Shown one piece after another: positions 8,706 to 18,369 of a DNA stretch of 64,000 nt. The first letter of the stretch is position 1. Each line of letters begins with the position of its first letter. This DNA is from Ascidia mentula (taxonomy: Eukaryota; Chordata; Ascidiacea; Phlebobranchia; Ascidiidae), in contig OX387198.1 in the NCBI GenBank assembly GCA_947561715.1, positions 1,922,001 through 1,986,000 on the forward strand. The letters are read 5' to 3'. Position numbers and translations under genes: made by a program. The notes below the pieces were generated by a model. That model did no database searches. It was not told the origin of the DNA and saw only the letters and a list, made by a program, of their open reading frames with translations.

Positions 8706-9531
8706 CTCACGTAAAAATCAAATACAAAGGACACATGGACTGTTTGTAAAACATAATCTGTCAGACATTCTTAAATGTATGCTTTAATTTTCGCAGCAAA
8801 CAAAGTATTCAAACAAAGTATTGCTCCACGTGGTTCTTCTCTGTAATCTGGAACCTAGTTTCGTACCCATCAGATTAACTTGACTGAAAAGTACCACAAA
8901 TTGTTAATATTTCAGATTGGTAATAAAAAATATCACCACAAATACATCATAGCGGTTCTGATATTCTTTGGGTTAGTAAAATTTCCATTGGAAAGTTTTT
9001 CACCTTTTTTTCACCACTACCACAGCATATGTGATGTAATCTATTGCGATATGCGACGTTGCAATTGACACACCTTTTTTAGTTTCATACAACTCTAAGT
9101 CTGCTGTCACCCGACATAGCATTAATAAGCTTTGCGTGTGACGTCATTGTAGTGGTCTCCTGTCTTATTGGTGTGTGAAAGTGATTAACGACACTGCACT
9201 TTTTTGTCAACAATCTTTCGTTTCCAAAACAGTTGATGAACTTTATGGTTCTGACTCTTTTCCCTCGTTTTTTGGACAAATTTTATTAATGTATTTTTAC
9301 GATTACTGGAAGCGTTGATGGCATGTCCAGCTTCAGTTCCTGATGAACAAACCTGTTGAACAAATAATAAAATAATACTGGATAAGTATCAAAAAGTACA
9401 AGTTTGCAAACTACACTTAAAGAAAGTTTAAAATATTTTTGTGTTTTAAGCAAAAAATGGATTTAATGCATGTAATGGGTTACATCTGCCAGAGTGTGTT
9501 TAGCTTGTTGAAAAAGTGTTGTGACCTTTGT
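8706..9531. other. Intergenic with a fragment of the dispersed repeat and unit 3' flank
   Basis: 8822-8895 matches the right half of the foldback repeat at 2078-2160 (CCACGTGGTTC, then CCTAGTTTCGTACCC, then AAAGTACCACAAA). 9100-9270 is homologous to 16979-17150 (CCCGACATAG, GCGTGTGA-GTCATTGT, GTGTGAAAGTGATT), so the units at 9 and 17 kb come from one duplication. No coding sequence seen. Confidence 0.5.
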
Positions 9532-10176
9532 TCACATGTTGAAGTCCTTTGTATAATCCTTGTTGAGAACATCCTTTAGAATATTGATGTATGCTTTAAC
9601 TGTAACAAGAAAGATTCGGAAACGATGATAAATCCAACATAAACCACTCGTTTTAAATTTTTTTAAAAATATCACAATTTGCAAATAATCAGTAGTATTT
9701 TAGCTTATACCACTTACCATCAGCTTCAGAAATGTCTTCGTCTCTGTAAATCGATCAATACAACAAGTTAGGTTTGAATGCGCAAAATAAGAGTAAGGTT
9801 AAAATTACGGGAATAGTATTTCAGGCATGCGTGACAGATGGAAATTTCTTCTTCGAATAAGAATTTCCAACACAGAGCACAGTCTTTTCAACACATCTTG
9901 AACTTACCGATATCCATGATGTTTCTTTGAAGCTTTGTATCCACCTAAAATTCCTCCGACAATGGCTCCTTTAACTGCTCCTGCCGCTGCCCCTGCAGCC
10001 GCTCCTGGTGCACCTCCTTTAACAAATCCATTAACTGCTCCAATAGCTGCTCCTTTGAGTGCTCCTTTCGCCGCTCCTTTGAGCGCTCCTTTCGTCACAG
10101 CACGTCGGTGAGAGCGGTCGGCCTGAGTCTCAACCAACAACAAGTATAGGAGCAATAGGGCGAATATCTTCTTCAT
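9532..10176 (-). CDS. Antimicrobial-type precursor, long Gly/Ala/Lys core (3 exons)
   Basis: A 120-residue secreted precursor. Exons: 9908-10176, 9718-9743 (26 nt), 9532-9599; GT-AG sites, phases 2 then 1. The signal peptide (residues 1-19, MKKIFALLLLYLLLVETQA) is of the same type as in the 3.2-5.3 kb genes. The core, residues 20-90, starts with the basic DRSHRR. It then runs through imperfect repeats (KGALKGAAKGALKGAA) into several GxxxG steps (GAAAGAAAGAVKGAIVGG) and ends basic (KASKKHHGYR). The tail, residues 91-120, is acidic (DEDISEAD, then KAYINILKDVLNKDY and TKDFNM) and homologous to the short-core genes. GxxxG glycine zippers favour helix packing in membranes, so a pore-forming peptide is a reasonable inference. 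It could instead be a structural Gly-rich secretion. Confidence 0.8.
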
Positions 10177-10240
10177 GGTGATGATGATGGTGCTGGTGGT
10201 GCCTACAGAGAACTGTATGCTTCACAAACCCCTTTCCTCT

Positions 10241-10247
10241 TTTTATA
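10241..10247 (-). promoter_or_regulatory. TATA box of the 9.5-10.2 kb peptide gene
   Basis: A TATAAAA, 65 bp upstream of the ATG at 10176. The surrounding block (GAAGAAAGCTTTATAAA and about 150 bp further upstream) is shared with the promoters at 5.3 and 18.3 kb, including GATA-type sites. Confidence 0.5.
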
Positions 10248-10259
10248 AAGCTTTCTTCA

Positions 10260-11833
10260 ACAGATGATAAGTCACAGGAGTTTTTTTTTCTTTTTGTTGA
10301 TAACCCCCAAAACTATTTCATAGTAGAGAACAATAATTCTGTCTACAAAAGCACCAAAGGGGTAGGGTAATGATCTGTACATTGTTTAAAGGTTCTATAT
10401 GCAAATCCCTTTCAATTCGGATGGTTAAAATATTGTTGTTTCACGAAGCTGTTTATCCCATGTGTGAGTTATTATTGTTCTTTTGTTAAAATAAAAACAA
10501 AACATTAACTGTATGATTGGTGTAACTTTTGTGGTGGAATTTATCAAATACTTCATTACCTACTCAAGTCACTATTCTTTAGTCAAATCAATAATTATTT
10601 ACATATATATTTTTCTCTCGTTGGAATTTCCTTTGCTTCCGTAAAGTTTCCAGGAAGTTTGCCAATGACCCTTTCTAATCTCATTACTACGAAATCATTT
10701 CAGGCTGCGGCTTTTTTGCCAATAGTAACAATTAGTTTATTTTATTCACATTCACAATGAAGACTCTTGAACAATAAATAATCAAAATTCAAATCCAAGA
10801 AACGACCAAGTTTTTTGATGAAATTATCTTCCAAGAAATTATCTTTTTATCCAATGTTGTCTGGGAAACTAACAAACGGACGTTTTAATTTGAAAACGAA
10901 AAGTGATTCGCAAACGAAAATGCAAACGCAAAGTGGTTTAAAAGCAAGAAACAATTCACCCCATTAGTTGACAATCAGTCGTTAGTTGACACAACTAGCA
11001 ATGTGAAGGAAAATATATCTATCGCTGTATTGTCGGACGCTATCACCCTTCCGTATTCTATTTTGCCTATGGTCAGCACCTATACATAACGCATCAACCA
11101 TCTCAGATATACATCGTACAGTAATATCGTGGCTAAAACAACCAGTTTTTTCAACATTGTGAGGACTCAATTCGTAATTCTGTTGATCGTCCTAAACTGG
11201 CTGTTTCAAGTCACCAATATTTGCATTGGCCAATATACAGCCAGGTTTCAGAGAATATCCTGGTTAGTCGTTTGGTAGCTTAAACCAGACATATGCGGGC
11301 TATTAAAGAAAGCTTTCAGGTATATATCCAATTTTATTGTTATTGTGCTAAGGAGAGTTGGAATTGACACTGAATTGCAACTGAGTGTATTTTTTTACTA
11401 TTGTTTATTTACTCACCATTTTTGCCATCATGTTGGCCAAAGTAAAGTCCTACAAGGGACCGATAATGTGTAAACCAGCGGTCTGCAAATAGAGAGTTGC
11501 AGCCCAGATTTGTATCATACAATCATCCGCCTACTCGATTCGCTAAACATTTAGATGTAATAATGTACTTTTATAGTCTTCCAATGTGCACTTGTGCGAA
11601 AGTCTTATGGTGTATATAGGATATATACTGAAAATACTGAAGAACGGTTTGTTTATTTTTCTTATGATCATCCGTTGTATTATATAGTTTGTTGTCACAC
11701 ATGTTTTTGTCATCGTTTGTTTCTTAAATATTAGGTATAGGACATGTTTACATTGTCTGGGTTGGCAGCAAGTAGAGCCTATGGAAGTAAAAGTGCACAT
11801 GCACGTAATAGATGGGGCAACAATGATGGTAAG
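10260..11833. other. Intergenic, no gene seen
   Basis: 10280-10440 and 10610-10740 match upstream flanks of the other peptide units. The remainder, to the left end of the LTR element, is AT-rich with only short chance open frames. Confidence 0.45.
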
Positions 11834-12063
11834 TGTTGTGTAATTGTATCATTATGTGTCCCAAAGTTGACCTTACAAAACGGCGCTTAAGACTCGCCGT
11901 GCAATCAGCGTGTCTGGCAATGCGACTCACGCCTGTGGATGTACTGCGCACCTCAGTGGCTAATAATTGCGTTCCTGGCGTTATTTGCGTGTTGGCTTTG
12001 CCTATAAAACCTGCGCACCGTTTTGTATCAATACACTTGAACTGTTTGTGACTGAAGAATACA
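11834..12063 (+). repeat. 5' LTR
   Basis: 230 bp, identical to 16436-16665. Contains TATAAAA at 12003-12009, a likely promoter. Confidence 0.92.
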
Positions 12064-12072
12064 ACAGTTATT

Positions 12073-12090
12073 TGGCGACGAGGATGGGAT
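12073..12090 (+). other. Primer-binding site, tRNA-Ser(GCU) type
   Basis: TGGCGACGAGGATGGGAT lies 9 bp after the 5' LTR. It is complementary to the 3' end of animal tRNA-Ser(GCU), including the CCA, judged from my memory of that tRNA's acceptor and T-arm sequence. Confidence 0.75.
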
Positions 12091-13073
12091 TTCTGGTCAT
12101 GGAGAAGCTTGTGGAGATGATGCAACGTCAACTTAAAGCCCAAGAGCGTCAACGTGAAGTTCAAGAACGTCAACTTGAAGCACAAGAACGTCGACACCAA
12201 GAACAACACGAAGCCCAAGAACGTCAACATGAAGAACAACAACGTCGACACCAAGAACAAATGGAGGCGATGATAGCAATTCTGGGAAAGCCTCGCTCGA
12301 GTGAAGGATCGACGGAAGGAACGGCATCAACGGTAACTCACCTAAATACGCCCAATTTTTTGCCTTTTGATTCGACTTCAGAGCTGTGGGTTGACTACTG
12401 GTCCCGGTTTTGCACGTTTGCCAAAGCTCATTTGGTACCTGACGATCGACTGGCCAAGGTATTTTTGACGAATCAATCTTCAACGGTGTACAAGATGCTT
12501 TTCAATTTGGCTGCACAGGAATCGCCACCAAGAGACATCAATGAGCTCACGTTAGAAGAAATCGTCCAACATATGAAGTTTCAGTTTGACCCCAAACGTT
12601 TCATAGTCCGCGAAAGGTTCAAGTTTTGGACCGACATGAAGCGCAAGCCGGGAGAAACAATTCAAGAGCTCGCTGTTCGCATTCGACAAAGCGCAGCAAC
12701 TTGCGACTTTGCATCCATCATAGATCCATTGGATGAAGCTTTACGCACTCGTTTTATCTGTTCAATTGAAAACGAGGCGGTTTTAAAAGCTCTGTTTAGG
12801 ACAAAGGATGACGAATTGAGTTTTGCTCGTGCGATTGACATTGCGGTTGAAACCGAAGATGCTGCCAAAGTGGCTAAAGAAACTGTTTACGGGATGCAGC
12901 CATCGACTTCGGTGTTCAAGGTACGTGCTACAGCTAAGCCGTGGGAGAAACGTAAAGTGGATTCGAGGACGGTGCAATTACCTGAAGGGAGGAAATGTTA
13001 TCGATGTGGCAAGACTTCGCATCAGGCTTCCGAATGTCGTTTCAAGAATGCAACCTGTCATTTTGTCACCTAA
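12084..13073 (+). CDS. Retrotransposon gag
   Basis: Capsid/nucleocapsid protein of the LTR element. The chosen start, 12084, is the first ATG after the LTR; the longer open frame begins inside the LTR. A Gln/Glu/Arg-rich coiled-coil-like segment (repeats of AQERQ and RRHQEQ) comes first. A retrotransposon gag capsid region follows (FDSTSELWVDYWSRF, then REFKFW-type text and GETIQELAVRIRQSA). Near the end is one CCHC zinc knuckle, CYRCGKTSHQASEC. The frame overlaps the pol frame at 12995-13073 in another phase, as in family members that express pol by frameshifting. Confidence 0.85.
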   Translation: MGFLVMEKLVEMMQRQLKAQERQREVQERQLEAQERRHQEQHEAQERQHEEQQRRHQEQMEAMIAILGKPRSSEGSTEGTASTVTHLNTPNFLPFDSTSELWVDYWSRFCTFAKAHLVPDDRLAKVFLTNQSSTVYKMLFNLAAQESPPRDINELTLEEIVQHMKFQFDPKRFIVRERFKFWTDMKRKPGETIQELAVRIRQSAATCDFASIIDPLDEALRTRFICSIENEAVLKALFRTKDDELSFARAIDIAVETEDAAKVAKETVYGMQPSTSVFKVRATAKPWEKRKVDSRTVQLPEGRKCYRCGKTSHQASECRFKNATCHFVT

Positions 13074-16000
13074 CTGGACACTTGGAATCCGTTTGCCGCA
13101 AAAAGATTCGACAGCGCTCGTCCCATGGCGTTAAAAGAATTGAGAAACTGAATTGCGTTTCCAGTATTGAAGCAGCCACGCCCAAGTTGGAAGTTCCAAT
13201 TTGCATCAACGATCGTTCGCTGAACATAGAACTTGATACAGCTACCGGCGGAAATTTTCTGTCAAAAGAAACATGGAAGAAGATTGGTTCTCCACAGCTG
13301 CACAAAGCAACGTCGCAGTATCAGTCTGCAAGCAGGCACAACTTGCCGGTGATGGGCACATTTACGTCTGCTACCAGTTATGCAGATTCCGGAAAAGTAG
13401 CTTACCTTCATTTCAACGTCTGCGACATTCCACGTTTGAATTTGGTGGGGCGGAACGGAATACAGAAGATGGGTATTTCGTTGGACAAAGTTCTGTACGG
13501 CAAGTCAAGCTTACAAGCTGCAGAGGTATTACAAGCCGTAACCGCTCAAGAACCGCAAGACATATCACTACATGAAGAGTGTGTCAAGTTGTGCAGTGAA
13601 TTCGCAGAACTGTTTAAGCCCAATTTAGGCTGTCTTCAAGATTATGAACTGGAGGTACAATTTAAGGACGACGCAAAACCAGTTTTCTGCAAACCGCGTT
13701 CAGTTCCGTTCGCTATGCAGAGTGATTTGTCCCAGGTTTTAGATGCCGGGATAAGCAAAGGAATTTGGACTCCAGTGAAGTTCAACGACTGGGGTACGCC
13801 AATAGTTCCGGTCCGCAAATCAATCACTTCTTCGCAAAAGCCTGCTTTAAGAATTTGTGGTGATTATTCCGTGACTGTCAATTCACAATTGGAAGTTCAT
13901 CGTCACCCATTGCCATTACCAGAAGATTTAATGCGGAAGTTAGGTGGTGGTTATGGCTTCACGAAGATCGATTTGGCGGATGCGTACAATCAAATCAAGT
14001 TGGGACCAGAAAGTCGGAAGAAGCTTGCTCTGAGCACACATCGCGGAGTTTTATTACAGAACGTATTGCCTTTTGGTATCAGTTCTGCGCCAGCTTATTT
14101 TCAAGAAATTATGGATGATATCACTAAAGACCTACCGGGTGTAGCAGTATATCTAGATGATATATTGGTCAGTGGTTCGTCTGCCAAGGACCACCTTCAC
14201 AATCTCAAACGTTTGTTGCAACGGCTCCAAGACAAAGGCTTACGTTGCAGGAAGCAAAAATGCAAATTTGCTCAACAGCAGGTTGAGTACCTTGGCCATG
14301 TTCTCTCCAACAAGGGCATCACGAAGGGTTCCAAAGTCGACGCTGTACAACGTATGCCTGCTCCGCACGATGTACCGACGCTGCGGTCTTTCCTTGGATC
14401 TGTACAATTTTATGCAAAATTTTTGCCTGCAGAATTTTCAACTGTAGCAGAACCACTCTACCGTCTCACAAAGAAAGGCATTCCTTGGAAATGGAGTCAA
14501 AAAGAAGAACGTTCTTTCAATCAGCTGAAGGACTTACTATCCAGAGACCAAGTGTTGGTTCATTTCAATCCATCCATTCCTGTGGGTATTGCCTGTGACG
14601 CATCAAGTGTTGGAATTGGTGCTACGTTGTTTCACCGTTTTCCCGACGGCAGTGAGCGACCAATTGCCAATGTTTCTAAAACTTTGACACAAAGCCAGAG
14701 GAATTACAGTCAAATTCAAAAGGAGGCTTTGTCAATCGTTTACGCTCTAAAGAAGTTCTTTCAATATTTGTTTGGAAGAAGATTCATCCTGATAACGGAT
14801 CATAAACCACTGATGTCTTTATTTGGTCCGCAAAAGCCTACACCAGCTTTGGCAGCCAACAGGTTGGCTCGATGGGCACTTTTCTTGAACCAATTTCAGT
14901 ACACCATCGAGTATAGAAAAACCAACGAGCACAATAATGCTGATGTTTTAAGCCGACTTCCACAAGGCGATGATACAACTTTCGACGGAGAGGAAAGTGC
15001 TGATGACGTAGACATCGTTTGTGCCATCGAAACAGTCGGAATGCAAGTGCAAATGGACTCCTCAGCACTACGAAAAGAATCTTCAAAAGACCCAATATTG
15101 AGCAAGGTGATTCAATACACGCACGAAGGTTGGCCAAGACAATCTTCCGATGAACCGACGGAAGAATTCCGGAAAGTGAGTAATTTTCTCACTACGTCAT
15201 ATGGAGTTCTTATGTATGGCTCCAGAATCGTCATTCCAGCAAAACTACGTGACAAAGTTTTGCAGCTACTGCATTTGGGCCATTTCGGCATGCAGCGCAT
15301 GAAGCAACTGGCCAGGACAGTGGTGTACTGGCCAAACATAGATCGAGACATTGTGGACATGCGTCGAAAGTGTGGCACATGTGATGAGCACAGAAACGTA
15401 ATGCCGAAGGCTCCCGTACATCCATGGATACTACCCGAGAAGCCATGGAGTCGAATTCATGTCGACCATGCCATAAATTTTATGGGTTACAACTGGTTGG
15501 TTGTAATTGATGCTTATACGAAGTATCCATGCATTCACCGTACTCAAGCAATCACCGCTAAAGCAACAATGGATCTTCTCGACCAAGATTTCGCGCATTT
15601 CGGATATCCACACTCAATAGTGTCCGACAATGCACCATCGTTTACATCGGAGGAGTTCCGAAACTACTGCAAAGAAAGGGGGATTGTTCACCTTACAGGC
15701 GCACCTTATCATCCTGCGACCAATGGGGCAGCGGAGCGCTTGGTGCAAACTTTCAAGAAGGCATTACGAAAGTCTTCTGAGCCGCCCATGAACGCATTGA
15801 GAACTTTTCTCATGCAATACCGCCGTATACCAAACAGTAGCGGATACTCCCCAAGTGAACTTTTAAACGGAAGGCAAATACGAACAAAGATTGACACCAT
15901 GATGCCTTCTCCAGTACATGATGTTCAGAAAAAGCAGTTGCAAGGAGTTAAACACGGTGTTTCCACTACACGCGTTAACAGGACATACAACGTCGGTGAT

Positions 16001-16393
16001 CCTTGCTATGCACTGTATTACGGACCACGGCATGACAAAGACCCACGATGGGTTCCCGCACTGGTCATCAAACGTTGCGGAAGTCGAAGTGTTCGGGTTA
16101 AAGTTATTCCCCGAGGTCCGATATGGAGACGACATATTGACCAACTTCGACCCAGATATGCATCATCCCAAGATGACGAGCCAGGAGATGAACCAGCAGA
16201 TCACCCAACATCACGCGATGCATCCGATGATGAAGAGTCCGGTCGTGCCGATACGCGCGACACGGTCACCCCTGAGACTATCGTTAGTCCTGACAATACT
16301 CATTCACCTGCGGCGCAGGAGTTGTCACACGGGGAGAGTTTACCCCGGCGCTCGAAACGGCGTCCGAAGCCTCCCAAATTTTATGGTTATTAG
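12995..16393 (+). CDS. Retrotransposon pol
   Basis: Polyprotein of the LTR element, one long open frame. Domains in order: aspartic protease (LDTATGGNF), reverse transcriptase (FTKIDLADAYNQI, and the YLDDILVSG active-site box), RNase H (ACDASSVGIGATLF), integrase with HHCC zinc finger (HLGHFGMQRMKQL to CGTCDEH), DDE core (HVDHAINFMGYNWLVVIDAY, SDNAPSFTSEEF, AAERLVQTF), and a C-terminal chromo/GPY-like tail (DPRWVPALVIKRCGSRSV). The tail is acidic and ends RRSKRRPKPPKFYGY, typical for Metaviridae integrases. Open frames on the opposite strand here are shadows. Confidence 0.93.
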   Translation: MLSMWQDFASGFRMSFQECNLSFCHLTGHLESVCRKKIRQRSSHGVKRIEKLNCVSSIEAATPKLEVPICINDRSLNIELDTATGGNFLSKETWKKIGSPQLHKATSQYQSASRHNLPVMGTFTSATSYADSGKVAYLHFNVCDIPRLNLVGRNGIQKMGISLDKVLYGKSSLQAAEVLQAVTAQEPQDISLHEECVKLCSEFAELFKPNLGCLQDYELEVQFKDDAKPVFCKPRSVPFAMQSDLSQVLDAGISKGIWTPVKFNDWGTPIVPVRKSITSSQKPALRICGDYSVTVNSQLEVHRHPLPLPEDLMRKLGGGYGFTKIDLADAYNQIKLGPESRKKLALSTHRGVLLQNVLPFGISSAPAYFQEIMDDITKDLPGVAVYLDDILVSGSSAKDHLHNLKRLLQRLQDKGLRCRKQKCKFAQQQVEYLGHVLSNKGITKGSKVDAVQRMPAPHDVPTLRSFLGSVQFYAKFLPAEFSTVAEPLYRLTKKGIPWKWSQKEERSFNQLKDLLSRDQVLVHFNPSIPVGIACDASSVGIGATLFHRFPDGSERPIANVSKTLTQSQRNYSQIQKEALSIVYALKKFFQYLFGRRFILITDHKPLMSLFGPQKPTPALAANRLARWALFLNQFQYTIEYRKTNEHNNADVLSRLPQGDDTTFDGEESADDVDIVCAIETVGMQVQMDSSALRKESSKDPILSKVIQYTHEGWPRQSSDEPTEEFRKVSNFLTTSYGVLMYGSRIVIPAKLRDKVLQLLHLGHFGMQRMKQLARTVVYWPNIDRDIVDMRRKCGTCDEHRNVMPKAPVHPWILPEKPWSRIHVDHAINFMGYNWLVVIDAYTKYPCIHRTQAITAKATMDLLDQDFAHFGYPHSIVSDNAPSFTSEEFRNYCKERGIVHLTGAPYHPATNGAAERLVQTFKKALRKSSEPPMNALRTFLMQYRRIPNSSGYSPSELLNGRQIRTKIDTMMPSPVHDVQKKQLQGVKHGVSTTRVNRTYNVGDPCYALYYGPRHDKDPRWVPALVIKRCGSRSVRVKVIPRGPIWRRHIDQLRPRYASSQDDEPGDEPADHPTSRDASDDEESGRADTRDTVTPETIVSPDNTHSPAAQELSHGESLPRRSKRRPKPPKFYGY

Positions 16394-16425
16394 TGTCATT
16401 TTGCGTTGTTCCATAACCCAATATT

Positions 16426-16435
16426 GGCGGGGAGG
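16426..16435 (+). other. Polypurine tract
   Basis: GGCGGGGAGG directly precedes the 3' LTR, where plus-strand DNA priming is expected in LTR retroelements. Confidence 0.65.
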
Positions 16436-16665
16436 TGTTGTGTAATTGTATCATTATGTGTCCCAAAGTTGACCTTACAAAACGGCGCTTAAGACTCGCC
16501 GTGCAATCAGCGTGTCTGGCAATGCGACTCACGCCTGTGGATGTACTGCGCACCTCAGTGGCTAATAATTGCGTTCCTGGCGTTATTTGCGTGTTGGCTT
16601 TGCCTATAAAACCTGCGCACCGTTTTGTATCAATACACTTGAACTGTTTGTGACTGAAGAATACA
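16436..16665 (+). repeat. 3' LTR
   Basis: 230 bp, identical to the 5' LTR. Immediately after it the decamer GACTGAATAC is partly repeated (GACTGAATACAGACTGAATA), which makes the exact boundary slightly uncertain. Confidence 0.9.
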
Positions 16666-16689
16666 GACTGAATACAGACTGAATATTTG

Positions 16690-17661
16690 TTTTTACGGGA
16701 AATACGGCGAATGCGTTCATCTCCAGTAAAAAACAGTAGGCTTACTTATTGTTATTCTTATGCTCAAATTAAAATTTCACTTTTGAAAGACACTAACATT
16801 CGTCAAAAGATTTTAAATCAAGGTTAAGACAACAAGAACGTCACTCGTATTTCCGATGTGGTTTGATTCCTTACGTGCCTGACGTCCGTGGCTAAAGGTG
16901 CTACGTCATTCGTAAGTGCCTTTTTGCGGATTTTTGTAGAACTTTGTCACAGTGTTCTCGTGCATCTACCTATGTAAGTCTGCTATAGCCCGACATAGGA
17001 TTGGTAAGCATTGCGTGTGAAGTCATTGTGGAGCTTCGTAGTATCTTATCAATGTGTGACAGTGATTTTGGAAACTGCATTTGTGTGTTGTCAATATTCT
17101 GGTTTTAAAACAAAGATTGTCGACTCTTTTCCTTCGTCTTGTTACGCAAAAAATAACCAAACGTCAACGATTTTAAAGAATGCAACACAACAAGTGCGGA
17201 CTCTGCTTGTGGCCCCTTCTACAGGCCACTGTTGAGCAACGCTGATTTAAAGTCACAAGGATGGAGGCACTAAAAATCACATCTCTTGGTTTCTCCTAAA
17301 CCTTTCTTTGTTTGTCATTTTGGCCGAAAGCATTAAAATTTGTGACGAACTTTGTTGTATTAAAGCACAAAAAGTAATTTTTTTAGCGAATTTTGTTGAT
17401 GAAGTTTTACGATTAGGTGTTGACGCATCTTCAGTGTTGGTTTTTCACGAAAAAACCTGTTGAATGAATAACAAGTTTATTCTGGATGAGTATTAAAACT
17501 TACAAGTTTGGAATTATGATTAAACAAAGCCATAACAACGTTTCAAACGTTTGGTTTAAATATTTTTCCGTATTTTAAGCAAAAGATGCATATAATGCAA
17601 CTAGGTTATATCTGCCAAATAGACTATATTAGGCTTGATGTAAATATTTCATCACCTTCGT
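16690..17661. other. Intergenic, duplicated 3' flank of the next peptide gene
   Basis: 16695-16800 resembles 5900-6000, and 16979-17661 resembles 9100-9531. The plus-strand open frame at 17011-17235 falls inside this shared noncoding flank and shows no domain. No gene is supported. Confidence 0.5.
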
Positions 17662-18301
17662 TCACATCATGTTGAAATCCTTTGTATAATCCTTATTGAG
17701 AACATCCCTTAGAATATTGATGTATGCTTTAACTGTAACAAGAAACGTCGTGGAAACGATAATAAAATCGTCGTGGAAACGATAAAAAAATTCGTTTTTA
17801 CATTTTTGCAATCACAATTTCCAATAATCAGGCATATTAGCTTATACCACTTACCATCAGCTTCAGAAATGTCTTCGTCTCTGTAAATCGATCAATACAA
17901 CAAGTTAGTTTTGAGAGTCTTAAGTACAGTAGGGTTTAAATTTCAGGGATTGCATATTAGGGCAAAATGCGTAAAAATGCCTTTTTATACCAAGAATAAT
18001 TGGCAACACAGAGCTCTGGGCCTTTTAACACATCTCAAACTTACCGATATCCACGATGTCTCCTTGAAGCTTTACGTCCTCCTTTAATTCCTCCTTTTAT
18101 TCCTCCTACAGCTGCCCCTATAGCTGCTCCTGCAGCTGCTTTACGAATACCTCCTTTAGCATAGCCTTCAATTGCTCCTGCAAATCCTCCTGTAACTGCT
18201 CCCTTAGCAGCTCCTTTGGCAACTCCTTTCAAAATGGGATGGTTGGCCTGAGTTTCAACCAATAACATGAAAAGAAGCAAGAAAGCGAATATCTTCCTCA
18301 T
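17662..18301 (-). CDS. Antimicrobial-type precursor, long Gly/Ala/Lys core (3 exons)
   Basis: A 117-residue secreted precursor and close paralogue of the 9.5-10.2 kb gene. Exons: 18045-18301, 17855-17880 (26 nt), 17662-17732; GT-AG sites, phases 2 then 1. The signal peptide MRKIFAFLLLFMLLVETQA is followed by a core at residues 20-86. The core opens NHPILKGVAKGAAKGAV and continues in Gly/Ala-rich GxxxG steps (GAAIGAAVGGIKGG). It ends strongly basic, GRKASRRHRGYR. The acidic tail is DEDISEAD then KAYINILRDVLNKDY and TKDFNMM, nearly identical to the 9.5 kb gene. Exons 2 and 3 and their flanking introns are more alike between these two genes than their cores, which suggests faster change in the mature peptide. 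Antimicrobial activity is inferred from layout. Confidence 0.8.
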
Positions 18302-18360
18302 GGTTAAGGTGATGGTGGTATCTTCAGAGTACTGTTTGTTTCACGACCCCTTTGTCTCTT

Positions 18361-18367
18361 TTTATAA
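18361..18367 (-). promoter_or_regulatory. TATA box of the 17.7-18.3 kb peptide gene
   Basis: A TATAAAA lies 60 bp upstream of the ATG at 18301. Further upstream are GATAAAAG near 18390 and GGGAATATC near 18407-18415, the latter loosely like a Rel/NF-kB half site. Both motif assignments are weak. Confidence 0.45.
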
Positions 18368-18369
18368 AG

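Larger units (their letters stand above)
11834..16665 (+). mobile_element. Metaviridae (Gypsy-type) LTR retrotransposon, looks whole
   Basis: A complete-looking element with 230-bp LTRs at 11834-12063 and 16436-16665. They are identical in my reading, so the insertion is recent. Order: LTR, primer-binding site, gag, pol (protease, reverse transcriptase, RNase H, integrase), polypurine tract, LTR. The LTRs begin TGTTG and end TACA and carry a TATAAAA. The gene order with integrase last is the Gypsy/Metaviridae arrangement; a Mag-like lineage is a guess. No envelope gene is seen. I found no matching short target duplication at the two ends. It separates the peptide-gene units at 9.5-10.2 and 17.7-18.3 kb. 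Confidence 0.92.

Noticed and set aside
11829-16670. Target-site duplication flanking the LTR element
   Set aside because: The 4-6 bases on each side of the LTR pair (GTAAG and GACTG) do not match under the boundaries I can support.
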